This document shows, piece by piece, positions 16,508-24,766 of a DNA stretch of 64,000 bases. Under the pieces are notes generated by a model. The model saw only the letters and a list, made by a program, of their open reading frames with translations, ran no database searches and was not told the DNA's origin. The stretch comes from Planctomicrobium sp051466335 (lineage in GTDB: Bacteria > Planctomycetota > Planctomycetia > Planctomycetales > Planctomycetaceae), in contig NZ_CP195793.1 in NCBI RefSeq assembly GCF_051466335.1, forward strand, positions 1,240,001 to 1,304,000, written 5' to 3'. How positions within the stretch are numbered: position 1 is the stretch's first letter; each line of letters begins with the position of its first letter. A program made the translations under genes and the position numbers.

Positions 16508-18244
16508 ATGGCAACTACGATCAAAGTGGCAACTGATACCGGAGTCGCTTCTCGCGATGTCAAAGCCCTCTCCCGCGAACTCACAAAAATGGGGGACGCG
16601 GCAGACGAGGCCAGCCACGTATCCACTGAATCGCTGGAGAAAATGGGCGTCCAGCTGGAAAAGACTCAGCAGGAAGCCAATAAAGCAGGTCATGCGGTGG
16701 ATGGTATTGCTGATCCAAAAGCGGTCAGTGACATGCAAACCCTTACGCAGAATCTCAACGCTGCGGGAGCGGCTGCCCAGCACCTTGCAGAAGATTCTGA
16801 ATTGACGGGCAAGACTCTCGATCAACTCGCATCGCACACCAAGCTTACGGGTGAAGCAACTCAGAAAGCGGCCGACATTGCGTTTGACTTTGCGAAAGGG
16901 CTCTCGGGTCCTGGCGGCTTAGATGCAGTGATGCTGCAGGTTGTTCCAAAGCTCTCCGGCATGGCCTCTCTCCTGAGTAATAGCGGTCCCTGGGGATCCG
17001 CGATCGTATTCGCGGCTGCCGCTCTTGGGACTTTCGTTTCGACCATGTTGGAAGGCAAAGAGGCTACCGAGGAGGGAACGGAGGCAATTAAGTCACAACG
17101 GGACGCCATTAGCGAACTCAACGATTCAATTGCTCACCAGCTCGGCCTAAAGAATCAACTCAGAGACTTCGACAATCCTGAAGACTCCGCAAAAGCGATT
17201 GAATCGAAACGTAGAGAATTGGACTTACTCAATCAACAAGCGGAAGCACAGCGACAGCTGATGATTGATGAACGGGCGTCAGCAGTTGCCTCCCGGAAAC
17301 AAGAGGAGCGGCTGCGAACGAGTCGCGGGATTACCCTATCGACTCCTGAAGCTGAGACCCGTTGGCTGGAGCAAGCCAAGAAGTCAGATGATGCGTCCCA
17401 GAAGGCACACGCGGAGTGGCTTAAACTACAACGCGAAGCCGTCCAAGCAGGAAAGGATCTTAAGCAACTTGAAGAACGTAATCGCGAACTAGTTGAATTG
17501 GAAATCCATCAAAAGCAGGTCGAGACTGCCAAGAGGTTTCTGGAAGACCAGAAACTGGCATGGAAATCTATTTTCAAAGTTGCCGTACAGGCGGGCGAAG
17601 AGTTCTTCGACAGGATGGACAAACGGAAGACCGAGTTGTTCGACCCGGATCCTGAAGGGAATAAAACTTGGCTGGAGGCCCAAGAGGCTCTGAAAAAGCA
17701 ACGCGCCGAAGACGTGCAGAAATTTCAACAGGTTCCCGAAAGTCGACCTCCTGAGATCTCTGGCCAACATGTTCAGCAGCTCATGAATCAGGTCGATCCC
17801 CGAGCGATCGCCAAAGAGCTGGCCGATTCACGGCTTTGGAAAGAGGGACTCGATTCATCCGGAATTGCCACCAAACTCAGGCAGGCCGAGGCGGAGGGCG
17901 CATCTCCAGAAGACATTCGCCGTCAGACACGCGAATTAGAGGCCCAGGCTCGCAAGGTAAACCAGAAGGCATTTCGGGATGTGCAAACAGGCAACTTGAG
18001 CCAATCCGATATGGCAGGTGCTCAGGCCGATGCCCTACACGAGAATCTGAAGCACGCTCAGGCGATGGGCAAAGTCGGATCAGAGACGGTACACACGATC
18101 AGTCAAATTGCCGCTGAGCTCGCTAATAATGCCCGGGAGCTGGAGAACGCGAATAGTCAGATTCAAACGATACAGAAGCAACTGGATCTCATAAGTCGAG
18201 CAGGCGAGCGCCGGCGAGCACAACTCGGTGGGGCTCCACGATGA
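16508..18244 (+). CDS. Tape-measure-like coiled-coil protein
   Basis: A 578-residue protein resembling short tail tape-measure proteins: an N-terminal repeat-rich helical part (VASRDVKALSRELTKMGDAA), a Gly/Ala-rich hydrophobic segment (about 135-180, GPGGLDAVMLQVVP then GSAIVFAAAALGTFVSTML), and long charged coiled coils to the end. In phages such proteins set tail length and pass through the membrane. The ATG at 16508 follows the preceding stop by two bases, and the stop overlaps the next ATG, so it belongs to one transcript with its neighbours. Function is inferred from architecture and position. Confidence 0.6.
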   Translation: MATTIKVATDTGVASRDVKALSRELTKMGDAADEASHVSTESLEKMGVQLEKTQQEANKAGHAVDGIADPKAVSDMQTLTQNLNAAGAAAQHLAEDSELTGKTLDQLASHTKLTGEATQKAADIAFDFAKGLSGPGGLDAVMLQVVPKLSGMASLLSNSGPWGSAIVFAAAALGTFVSTMLEGKEATEEGTEAIKSQRDAISELNDSIAHQLGLKNQLRDFDNPEDSAKAIESKRRELDLLNQQAEAQRQLMIDERASAVASRKQEERLRTSRGITLSTPEAETRWLEQAKKSDDASQKAHAEWLKLQREAVQAGKDLKQLEERNRELVELEIHQKQVETAKRFLEDQKLAWKSIFKVAVQAGEEFFDRMDKRKTELFDPDPEGNKTWLEAQEALKKQRAEDVQKFQQVPESRPPEISGQHVQQLMNQVDPRAIAKELADSRLWKEGLDSSGIATKLRQAEAEGASPEDIRRQTRELEAQARKVNQKAFRDVQTGNLSQSDMAGAQADALHENLKHAQAMGKVGSETVHTISQIAAELANNARELENANSQIQTIQKQLDLISRAGERRRAQLGGAPR

Positions 18245-18738
18245 TCTCGCGTCGAAGTCGGGCCGTGAATGGAAAACCCATGTCAACTCTGAAACAAAAA
18301 AATCACGTGAACATAACCGATCAGCATCAAGTCCAGGTCCAAAGATTATGGGCGAACTTGGCAGATCATTTATTCGGAATTGCAGCCCATGATCTCGTGG
18401 CGATTCGTGAAGAACTGAAACTTACGAAGGGTGTCATGTCTAGTTTGTCTGCGGTTGCTGAAGATGTGAAACTCTTGGTTGGAACAGTCTCAACGGAACA
18501 ATTGCGGGACGCTCGCAAGTTATTCAATGAGTTCAAGCGAAGTCATCCACCAAACGAAATTCTACGTTCTTCCCGACACAAGAAGACGTTTGCCATCCTG
18601 CAGAAAAATGTCTCACAAATTATCGAGGGGCGCAGGCGACTGAAGCGATACCAAAATGAATTCCCCCTTCTGTTTCAGGCTTCTCACGAGCATGAAGGGT
18701 TTCGTGTGACGTCACTGAGAGATGCAGCACGAAATTGA
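18241..18738 (+). CDS. Hypothetical helical protein
   Basis: A 165-residue soluble helical protein of unknown function, rich in Lys and Arg in its C-terminal half. It begins at an ATG that overlaps the stop of the tape-measure-like gene (ATGA) and ends 17 bp inside the sigma-like gene, so it is part of the same operon. An internal ATG at 18280 is a possible alternative start. No motif was recognised. Confidence 0.6.
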   Translation: MISRRSRAVNGKPMSTLKQKNHVNITDQHQVQVQRLWANLADHLFGIAAHDLVAIREELKLTKGVMSSLSAVAEDVKLLVGTVSTEQLRDARKLFNEFKRSHPPNEILRSSRHKKTFAILQKNVSQIIEGRRRLKRYQNEFPLLFQASHEHEGFRVTSLRDAARN

Positions 18739-19390
18739 AATTGATCGTCTTAGCGGCGGTCTTCCTTCACGGATATCTACCGTTCATCTTATGTTCAACG
18801 GGAGAGTGATTTTGGCGAGAATTAATGAACTTCTAGATGCTGACGCTGCCCAATGGTGGGCGGAACGCGATCAGCGTGATGTGATGGAGAAATTGGTTGA
18901 ACATTATCGTGTCTTTGCACTCAAAATTGCTCAGCCTCTCTTTCGAAAGATCGGTCATCGTTCGTTGGATTGGGACGAGGTTTCATCCGCTGCTCTCTTT
19001 GGACTCTGCCAAGCAATTCAAAGATTTGAACCCGGACACCACGCAAAGTTCACGAGTTTTGCTACCTGGAGAATTCGAGGAGCTATTTTCGATGCAGCTC
19101 GTGAACACGATTGGGTTCCGCATATTGTTCGCAAAAACGAGAAGATGGGTATGGAGGTGATTCCCTCTTTGTTTCGTATCGATGAGAGCATAGATCGACT
19201 TGCCGTTCGAGAACGGAAATTAATTTTTGACCTGGAATGTCCGTCAATTCCAGACCGCTATCACCGGTGCATAAAAAACATCCTCCAACTTGGAATTAAA
19301 AAGGCTGCTGCGATTGAGTTCGCCAGCGTTGGCCAATTGCAGGCTGTATTAGGCCGGCCACTGATTGACGCGATAAAACAGCAGGCGTAA
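18722..19390 (+). CDS. Sigma-70-like factor, region 2 only recognisable
   Basis: A 222-residue protein with a clear sigma-70 region 2 (about 60-130): LDWDEVSSAALFGLCQAIQ, FEPGHHAKFTSFATWRIRGA and IFDAARE parallel the core-binding and -10-recognition helices of sigma factors. A region 4 helix-turn-helix is not clear; the last 60 residues (KNILQLGIKKAAAIEFASVG) may be a diverged version. It may redirect host RNA polymerase to element genes, as phage late sigma factors do. It could start at ATG 18791 instead. Target promoters cannot be defined here. Confidence 0.75.
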   Translation: MQHEIEIDRLSGGLPSRISTVHLMFNGRVILARINELLDADAAQWWAERDQRDVMEKLVEHYRVFALKIAQPLFRKIGHRSLDWDEVSSAALFGLCQAIQRFEPGHHAKFTSFATWRIRGAIFDAAREHDWVPHIVRKNEKMGMEVIPSLFRIDESIDRLAVRERKLIFDLECPSIPDRYHRCIKNILQLGIKKAAAIEFASVGQLQAVLGRPLIDAIKQQA

Positions 19391-19585
19391 CAATGGCTAG
19401 TGATCGCGACAACATGACTGATGACGTTTTGCCCCCTTTCACTCCCGATGCTGACTACGTCTCGAGGGGATTGGGGAGCGTGCCGCTTGTCGATGGGCGG
19501 ACGAGCGGCCAAGACCTACGATTGATCCGAAGTGCCATTCGAAATGATTGGCCCATCACTCCGCAAATGCGTGCGGCCATCCTAG

Positions 19586-20468
19586 AGCGCCTTTCATAAC
19601 CGTCTGAGTGTGATGAGGGCACAGGCCAAGTGGATCCACCCCGTGTAACGTAGCATCGTGGTTTCATAGCGGATGATGGTTCTCCGGAAGTTCTGCATCC
19701 AGCTGTGAGTTCGCTCGACTTTATAGCGACGTCGATACTTCCGGACTGAACGCCCATCTTGCGTCGGCTTCCTTTTGCGGTTCTTTCGGTGGGGGCAGAC
19801 CAACTCAACTCCACGGTCCTCCTTCAGTCTCTTTCTGAGCGGGTCACTGTCTGCAGCCTTGTCGTAGAGCAGGTGTTCCGGGGCTTTCCTCGGGATCTGC
19901 AGGTTGTCCAACAGCGGCTCGATGAGCTTCACTTCGCTTCTGTTGGCGGCAGCGAAATAGACTCCCAGAGGAGTTCCTTCGGGATCGACGATGTCGACGA
20001 CCTTGCAGCCTTTGCCACACTTGGTCTTTCCAACCTGGTCCCCCCTTTTTTCGCCCGGACGAACCAGGCATCCGCAGCCGCCTCTCTCCAATTGATCCCC
20101 TGCAGGTCTTCCAGCTCCATCAGCAGGGAATACCACAGTCCCTCAAAGATGCCCCAGCGAGTCCATTCATCGAATCTTCTCCAGCAAGTGCTTGGGGAAG
20201 GGAAGCATTTTGGTAGTTTTTCCCATTGGCAGCCTGTCAAAAGTACAAACAAAATCCCTTCCAGGCAGGCCCGTTGCGAGTGCGGAGGACGTCCTCCCTT
20301 GGGTTGGGAGAGCGGTTCGGGGATCAGGTGTTTGATGCGATCCCATTGTGCGTCCGAGAGATACGTATTACCAACGAGCTCAATCTTCCGTGTGCATGGC
20401 ATGAGCGAAACTCCTTTCGCTCATGCTGGTACGCAAATCGCTTGCCAAACAGAGTTATGAAAGGCGCT
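19586..20468 (-). mobile_element. IS5-family insertion sequence (883 bp)
   Basis: The termini are perfect 15-bp inverted repeats (AGCGCCTTTCATAAC), flanked on both sides by CTAG (19582-19585 and 20469-20472), the YTAR target duplication usual for the IS5 family. It encodes one frameshifted transposase on the reverse strand. It sits inside a gene of element 1, so it arrived after or with that element. Because CTAG is palindromic, the ends are certain to within two bases. Confidence 0.92.
19594..20402 (-). CDS. IS5-family transposase, two frames joined by a probable -1 frameshift
   Basis: DDE transposase encoded in two overlapping frames. The first (20402 down to 19929) holds the helix-turn-helix part (YLSDAQWDRIKHLIPEP, then ILFVLLTGCQWEKLP). 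The second (to 19594) holds the catalytic half (CGKGCKVVDIVDPEGTPL, LLYDKAADSD, YKVERTHSWMQNFRR with the Glu of DDE). The frames meet at a run of six A then six G on the coding strand (20040-20051). A -1 slip there yields one protein of about 270 residues, as in the IS427 subgroup. An inactivating mutation is the alternative. Confidence 0.85.
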
Positions 20469-20764
20469 CTAGTGAAAATGGGCGAGGTACTTCAGGAGTC
20501 CCCCGATCCCAGGTGTTTAGTGGCAGCTGCGAGAGTGGTCATCGCTGCCGATCGTATCAACGTGTCTCGTGAAGCGCTCGAAATGCGAGATGAACACAAA
20601 AGGATTCCTAACCTGCATCTTCATGCAGACGCCCTGCAAAGCCGGGTCGTCATCACACTACCGGATAACGGGAGAGGTGATCGGACTGTGAGTGGTTTCG
20701 AGGCAGAAGGCAGGGATGGAAATGACGCCCACGAATTACCCAATGGCAATGAAAGGCCAACACC

Positions 20765-20980
20765 ATGATGGACGACGCACACCATTTACGTGCTGACATG
20801 ATTATGATTAGCTCATCGATCCGAAAGGGGTGGCCGGTTCCAGCGGAGAAGATTAAAGACGCCAGGCGAAAGGCGACGGCCATAATCAACAACACAGATG
20901 ATCATCGTTTGAAAGCCACAGCATTGAAGCTGATCAAGACGCTCGAGCTCTATCTAGGTGAGGATCCGACCCGCGACTGA
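20765..20980 (+). CDS. Small helical protein, paralogue of the IS-split gene product
   Basis: A 71-residue protein. Its middle (LRADMIMISSSIRKGWPVPA, then KIKDARRKATAIINNTDDH, then LKATALKLIKTLELYL) follows the same helical pattern as the split gene just upstream (DLRLIRSAIRNDWPI, then AAARVVIAAD). Start and previous stop overlap as ATGA. Small-terminase-like or DNA-binding function is a guess from that resemblance. Confidence 0.6.
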   Translation: MMDDAHHLRADMIMISSSIRKGWPVPAEKIKDARRKATAIINNTDDHRLKATALKLIKTLELYLGEDPTRD

Positions 20981-21051
20981 ACGGTTCCCTGATCCGTTGT
21001 GAATTCTAGGGTTCATCACCGTTCCAGCAAGTTTATGGAACAAGGTAGGTG

Positions 21052-21249
21052 TCAGGTTGACATCTTCCCCTTGCGTTTGAGGTTATCCTCTTCCTGTACA
21101 ATTGCCTGCTCAGCCGCTTCGTCAGCAATGATTCGAAGCCAATCTGACAGGGATCGCTTCGCAATTTTCGCGGCCTTTTCCCAGCACCGCTTCTGCGCTG
21201 CAGTACAACGGCCACGAAATCTTTCGGAAAGTATTTCTTCGTCTTCCAT
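21052..21249 (-). CDS. Ribbon-helix-helix-like repressor or mobilisation protein
   Basis: A 65-residue basic protein with the pattern RFRGRCTAAQKRCWEKAAK, then RSLSDWLRIIADEAAEQA, as in CopG/Arc-type ribbon-helix-helix proteins and MobC-like relaxosome factors. I start it at the ATG before EDEEILSERF. The longer open frame to 21387 runs through a repeat-rich region that looks non-coding. Two 15-bp direct repeats lie directly upstream (21254 and 21304), which fits autoregulation. Its strand is opposite to the surrounding element genes. Confidence 0.6.
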   Translation of the reverse strand: MEDEEILSERFRGRCTAAQKRCWEKAAKIAKRSLSDWLRIIADEAAEQAIVQEEDNLKRKGKMST

Positions 21250-21253
21250 ACGG

Positions 21254-21318
21254 ATTAGTGTGCCTACAATGTTGGCACTTGACAACCGGGGGCACTTTGT
21301 GCCATTAGTGTACCTACA
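21254..21318. promoter_or_regulatory. Paired 15-bp direct repeats, probable operator
   Basis: ATTAGTGTGCCTACA (21254-21268) and ATTAGTGTACCTACA (21304-21318) differ by one base and are 50 bp apart start to start, about five helical turns. They stand immediately upstream of the RHH-like gene on the reverse strand. A TTGACA (21279) lies between them. Repressor binding on one DNA face is the likely use. Confidence 0.5.
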
Positions 21319-21385
21319 TCGGAAGCCGATTCGGACTAGGAGTGGCTTCCGCCTTTTGTTCCATTCACCGAGCTTGCCTCGGGAC

Positions 21386-21432
21386 AAACGCCTGATTCCT
21401 TACAGCTAGTCCCGGTCGGTTTCAGGCGTTTT
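21386..21432. other. Long-loop inverted repeat
   Basis: AAACGCCTGA and TCAGGCGTTT form a perfect 10-bp stem around a 26-nt spacer, with a T run on the right and an A run on the left. It may act as a bidirectional terminator between the RHH-like gene region and the recombinase operon; no gene stop lies next to it. Confidence 0.4.
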
Positions 21433-21555
21433 GCATTTCCCGTCGTGCTTGTCTAGGAGCCTGCAACGCAGCTCAATTTACCTAAGACGGGACAAACCAA
21501 GCATTCAACTTCCCGAGGATTTCGTCAGATCCAAAAGCCATTTAAAGGGCTAGTG

Positions 21556-21852
21556 ATGAATCAAATACTTTGCTTTCTTGATGCTCCAGAAGTTCGTCGC
21601 AAACGCCTCAAGGAGGCAAAATTGCTCGAAATGGAGGCCATTGACACAGTTGCGGGATCTGTTCTTGAACTTTGGATTGAGGGAGAGGAAGAAGAACTCA
21701 CAGCTCCTGAGATCTGTTGGTCGATTGCAGATGGCCGGCCTGGACGCAGGTTTAACCTGAGCTTTGATCCGCTGGCTGTTGCTAAGAACCTGAGGGATTT
21801 CGCTGACCGTTGCCACGATATCGCCAACAAATTGGAAGAAGGTGGGAAATGA
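21556..21852 (+). CDS. Hypothetical small acidic protein heading the recombinase operon
   Basis: A 98-residue protein that I do not recognise: an N-terminal basic helix (PEVRRKRLKEAKLLEMEAID), an acidic middle and a C-terminal helix (AVAKNLRDFADRCHDIANKL). AAAGGG eight bases before the ATG supports the start. Its stop overlaps the start of the first tandem recombinase (ATGA), so it is the first gene of a three-gene operon and may be an accessory factor for those recombinases. Confidence 0.65.
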   Translation: MNQILCFLDAPEVRRKRLKEAKLLEMEAIDTVAGSVLELWIEGEEEELTAPEICWSIADGRPGRRFNLSFDPLAVAKNLRDFADRCHDIANKLEEGGK

Positions 21853-23198
21853 AACCATCCCCTAGACACACCGTTCGATTTGTCTTTGAGAAGTTCTATG
21901 TAAGTAATGATTTGGGGAAGAACACACAGGTAAGCATGCGCGCGGCTATTCGTCGCTGGGAGATGCACACCACAAATCCAACGATTGATCAGATCTCCAA
22001 TGAAACGGTCGCGGAGTTTCGAGAGGGAGCATTGAAAGACGGGTTGGCCCCAAGCACCGTAAACACTTGCTGGCGGATGGTCCGCTCGATTCTTCGCCGG
22101 GTGGGGCCTGCGACCGATGGGAACCCGTGGGGCATGGGGCTGATCTCCCGAGTTCCCGCAATGAGACCAGTTCCCGTTCCGTTTAAACGTCCAGTACGGT
22201 TGTCAATGACTGACCTGAATCGCCTTTATCTCGCTGCCCGCAATATGCAGGTTCCTCGCAAAGGGGTTCCAAACCCCGGCTACTGGTGGCAGGCCTTAAT
22301 AGTACTGACATACTTCACAGGCCTACGAGTTTCCGACCTACTCAAGGCTAGGTGGAGTGACTTAAATGAAGAGGGATCAACCCTCTTCGTGGAGACTCGC
22401 AAGACTGGGGTCAGTGCGGATCTTCCGCTGCCCAGTGTGGTAATGGAGCACATATGCAGGCTCGATCGCCGCACGCAGCGGATTTTCCATATTGAACCGC
22501 GGAAGTTTCATTCATATGTGAGCCGGCTGAAATCACTTGCTTCCATAGAGAAGTTCAAGGGATTTCACGACATTCGGCGGACTGCCTGTTCTGAGGTGAA
22601 CCGCGTTCGTCCCGGGATGGGAAAGGTGCTTCTCTTGCATGCGCCGACCAACGTCACCGAGGCCAGCTACCTCAATTCCCTTCCAGAACTACGAGATGTA
22701 ATCGAAGCAATGGCCGTCCCTGATGCATTTCGCCATGGCCCGAAAATGACGCTGCGAGCCCTTAAGGAGTCACACAAAAAGGTCGTGACGATTCGGCCAG
22801 CTGATTTCACAATTCCCATACACCCCCCTGCCACTATGTTCACGTTCACGAAGGGCGGGTTCTCTTTCATGGGGAGGTTCTATCGGGCTGCTCCTGCAAG
22901 GATCCTCATATTAAAGGCCTTTCTTGAGCACGGTGGAACCTGCACGCAGCCGCAACTTTGGAAGGCGGCCATAGGAACCCGTTTTCCGCTCGTATCCAAC
23001 CGCAATCTTCGTGCGAAACTTTATAACAAGATCTCGTATTGCCGGCTTTTCCTCCAAAAAGTGTTTCAGCTGCCGCCGGGATTTAATCCGATCATCCCTT
23101 CGATAGTCGAAGATCCACGCCATGGATGCAATTTTGAATTGGTCCTTCCACCCCTCCTTTGGGAACCCCAATCAAAAGCAGGTGCTGTATGGAAGTAG
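21849..23198 (+). CDS. Tyrosine recombinase A of a tandem pair, with extra C-terminal domain
   Basis: A 449-residue protein with a SAM-like core-binding domain (about 10-75) and a tyrosine-recombinase catalytic domain (about 105-290). All key residues are visible: Arg in YFTGLRVSDLL (about 157), Lys in ETRKTGV, HxxR in FHDIRRTACSEV (about 240), then LLHAPTNVTEASYLN with His and Tyr. A further 130-residue region follows (FTFTKGGFSFMGRFYRA, then FLEHGGTCTQPQLW) that is not part of standard integrases and looks like a winged-helix module. It is paralogous to the next gene along its full length. As the element already has an integrase at its left end, the target of this one is unknown. Confidence 0.82.
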   Translation: MKPSPRHTVRFVFEKFYVSNDLGKNTQVSMRAAIRRWEMHTTNPTIDQISNETVAEFREGALKDGLAPSTVNTCWRMVRSILRRVGPATDGNPWGMGLISRVPAMRPVPVPFKRPVRLSMTDLNRLYLAARNMQVPRKGVPNPGYWWQALIVLTYFTGLRVSDLLKARWSDLNEEGSTLFVETRKTGVSADLPLPSVVMEHICRLDRRTQRIFHIEPRKFHSYVSRLKSLASIEKFKGFHDIRRTACSEVNRVRPGMGKVLLLHAPTNVTEASYLNSLPELRDVIEAMAVPDAFRHGPKMTLRALKESHKKVVTIRPADFTIPIHPPATMFTFTKGGFSFMGRFYRAAPARILILKAFLEHGGTCTQPQLWKAAIGTRFPLVSNRNLRAKLYNKISYCRLFLQKVFQLPPGFNPIIPSIVEDPRHGCNFELVLPPLLWEPQSKAGAVWK

Positions 23199-24502
23199 TC
23201 TCATTAACAATTCGAAAAGCCTTTGAGAAACATTACTTCAAGGACGAACTCAGCGCGAGATCTCACAATCCGTTTATGTCAGCATTTCTCGCTTGGGAAA
23301 AATTAACGAACAACCCCAATATTTCTGAGATCACTAATGCGACGCTGGAAAGCTTCCGAAATGACGCTCTCAAAATGGGACTTTCGCCCCGCACAGTCAA
23401 TGGGTACTGGGGTCATATTCGTAGCGTACTTCGGCGCTGCGGGCCAGTTACGGATCAGAACCCGTGGGCCTTGGAATTAATCCCACGAGTGCCTGCCATG
23501 CGTCCGTGCAAGGTTCCTTTCAAACGTCCCCGCCGCTTAACAATGGACGAACTCAATCGTCTGTATCTCGCTGCCCGACACATGAAGAAGCCGATACGCG
23601 ATGTATCCGTCTCTGCCTTCTGGTGGCAAGCACTTTTGGTCGTCGCCTATAACACTGGCTTGAGGGCCGGAGACTTACTCGACATTCGCTGGGAGAACCT
23701 CAACACTTACGAACAAACGCTTTACGTCAAAGTGCAGAAGACAGGAGTCGATGCCGATCTCCCCCTGCACTCACTCACGATGGCGCATTTGTCACGTATC
23801 CCCCAATCGAGTGTATTTATTTTTGATATCAACCGCCGCTACCTCTATGAGCTATGGGGTCTCTTGAGAAAGCAGGCAGGCGTTCGATGCGGACTTCACG
23901 ACATTCGCCGTACCGCCTGCAGCGAGATCGATCGAGTTGACAGAGGGCTCGGCAAAACCTTGCTACTGCATGCTCCCGGAAATGTGACAGAGAAGAGCTA
24001 TCTCAACAGCGTTCAAGACCTACGTCCCGCCATCGAGAAAATGGAATGGCCGTTGGCTTTTAAACATGGGGTTAAGATGGCTGTGCGATCATTGAAGAAA
24101 GCGCAACAGGCGATGCTGAGTGTGGACGATTTCGCCATGCCCGTTCACCCGCCGAAAGATGCGTTTCGTTTTCCGCCTGGCGGATTTCAGTTCATGGGAA
24201 AGTTCTACCCGGTGCACGGGAACTGCTTGGCCCTGATCAAAACTCTGGCAGAGAAAGGGGGCAAGGCGTCGCAGCCTGAACTATGGGCAGCTTCCGATCA
24301 TCGGCCGTTCCCAGAGACAGCGCTGGGTAGAAAGCGTCTTTACATTCGCCTATTACAGGCCCGCCGAGCGTTGCGGAAGCACCTGCAACTTCCTGAAGAG
24401 TTCAATCCCATCGTCCCGACATCAAAGTTCAAATCGGCCGAACTCCGGGATTATGAGCTGTTCCTGCCACCTGCGATTTGGGGAAATATGAGCAACAACT
24501 GA
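23189..24502 (+). CDS. Tyrosine recombinase B of the tandem pair
   Basis: A 437-residue paralogue of the preceding protein with the same order: core-binding domain, catalytic domain with Arg in YNTGLRAGDLL, KTGV, HxxR in LHDIRRTACSEI and LLHAPGNVTEKSYLNS, and the same unusual C-terminal region (FRFPPGGFQFMGKFYPV, then LAEKGGKASQPELW). Both copies retain a full catalytic set, so neither looks decayed. The ATG lies 10 bp inside the end of recombinase A, giving translational coupling and suggesting fixed stoichiometry, perhaps a heteromeric recombinase like XerC/XerD. Confidence 0.82.
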   Translation: MEVVSLTIRKAFEKHYFKDELSARSHNPFMSAFLAWEKLTNNPNISEITNATLESFRNDALKMGLSPRTVNGYWGHIRSVLRRCGPVTDQNPWALELIPRVPAMRPCKVPFKRPRRLTMDELNRLYLAARHMKKPIRDVSVSAFWWQALLVVAYNTGLRAGDLLDIRWENLNTYEQTLYVKVQKTGVDADLPLHSLTMAHLSRIPQSSVFIFDINRRYLYELWGLLRKQAGVRCGLHDIRRTACSEIDRVDRGLGKTLLLHAPGNVTEKSYLNSVQDLRPAIEKMEWPLAFKHGVKMAVRSLKKAQQAMLSVDDFAMPVHPPKDAFRFPPGGFQFMGKFYPVHGNCLALIKTLAEKGGKASQPELWAASDHRPFPETALGRKRLYIRLLQARRALRKHLQLPEEFNPIVPTSKFKSAELRDYELFLPPAIWGNMSNN

Positions 24503-24505
24503 TTT

Positions 24506-24648
24506 CGCCCCTCGCTGTTGGCGTTTTGCCTAAGGAGGGGCGTCCATATAAATCAAATCGCTCTACTTCTCTTAGTTCTCGAGTGCATTCGGTCGTAAGC
24601 GAAAGCGAGGCTGTGAGTGTACTGCAGTAATCAGAGAACCGCTTTCGC
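24506..24648. other. Two inverted repeats in the gap before the membrane/GAF gene
   Basis: CGCCCCT / AGGGGCG (24506-24512 and 24536-24542) just after the recombinase stop may be a terminator without a T run. A second perfect 9-bp pair, GCGAAAGCG / CGCTTTCGC (24599-24607 and 24640-24648), encloses 32 nt and could be a leader hairpin or protein-binding site for the following cassette. Nothing else is evident in 24503-24766. Confidence 0.4.
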
Positions 24649-24766
24649 CGTCAGGCACCATGTTGTATCAGGAGAGTCTCGCTTTATCTTTACAGAATTG
24701 TTTCATATAAGTTTCGGTCTGACGTGAATCCACGGATTCGTTTCCATGTTATTTTAGGGCCAGAAA

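Larger units (their letters stand above)
19393..20768 (+). pseudogene. Terminase-small-subunit-like helical protein gene split by an IS
   Basis: The gene is interrupted by the IS at 19586-20468. Joining 19393-19585 (ending in the CTAG) to 20473-20768 restores one 162-residue frame with no stop; the joint reads MRAAIL-VKMGEVL. The central block (DLRLIRSAIRNDWPITPQMR, then CLVAAARVVIAADRINVSRE) is the helical pattern seen in small-terminase-like proteins of planctomycete phages, an assignment from memory. The neighbour at 20765 shares the first part of this block and is translationally coupled (ATGA), so the two look like paralogues. The insertion should destroy the protein. Confidence 0.75.
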
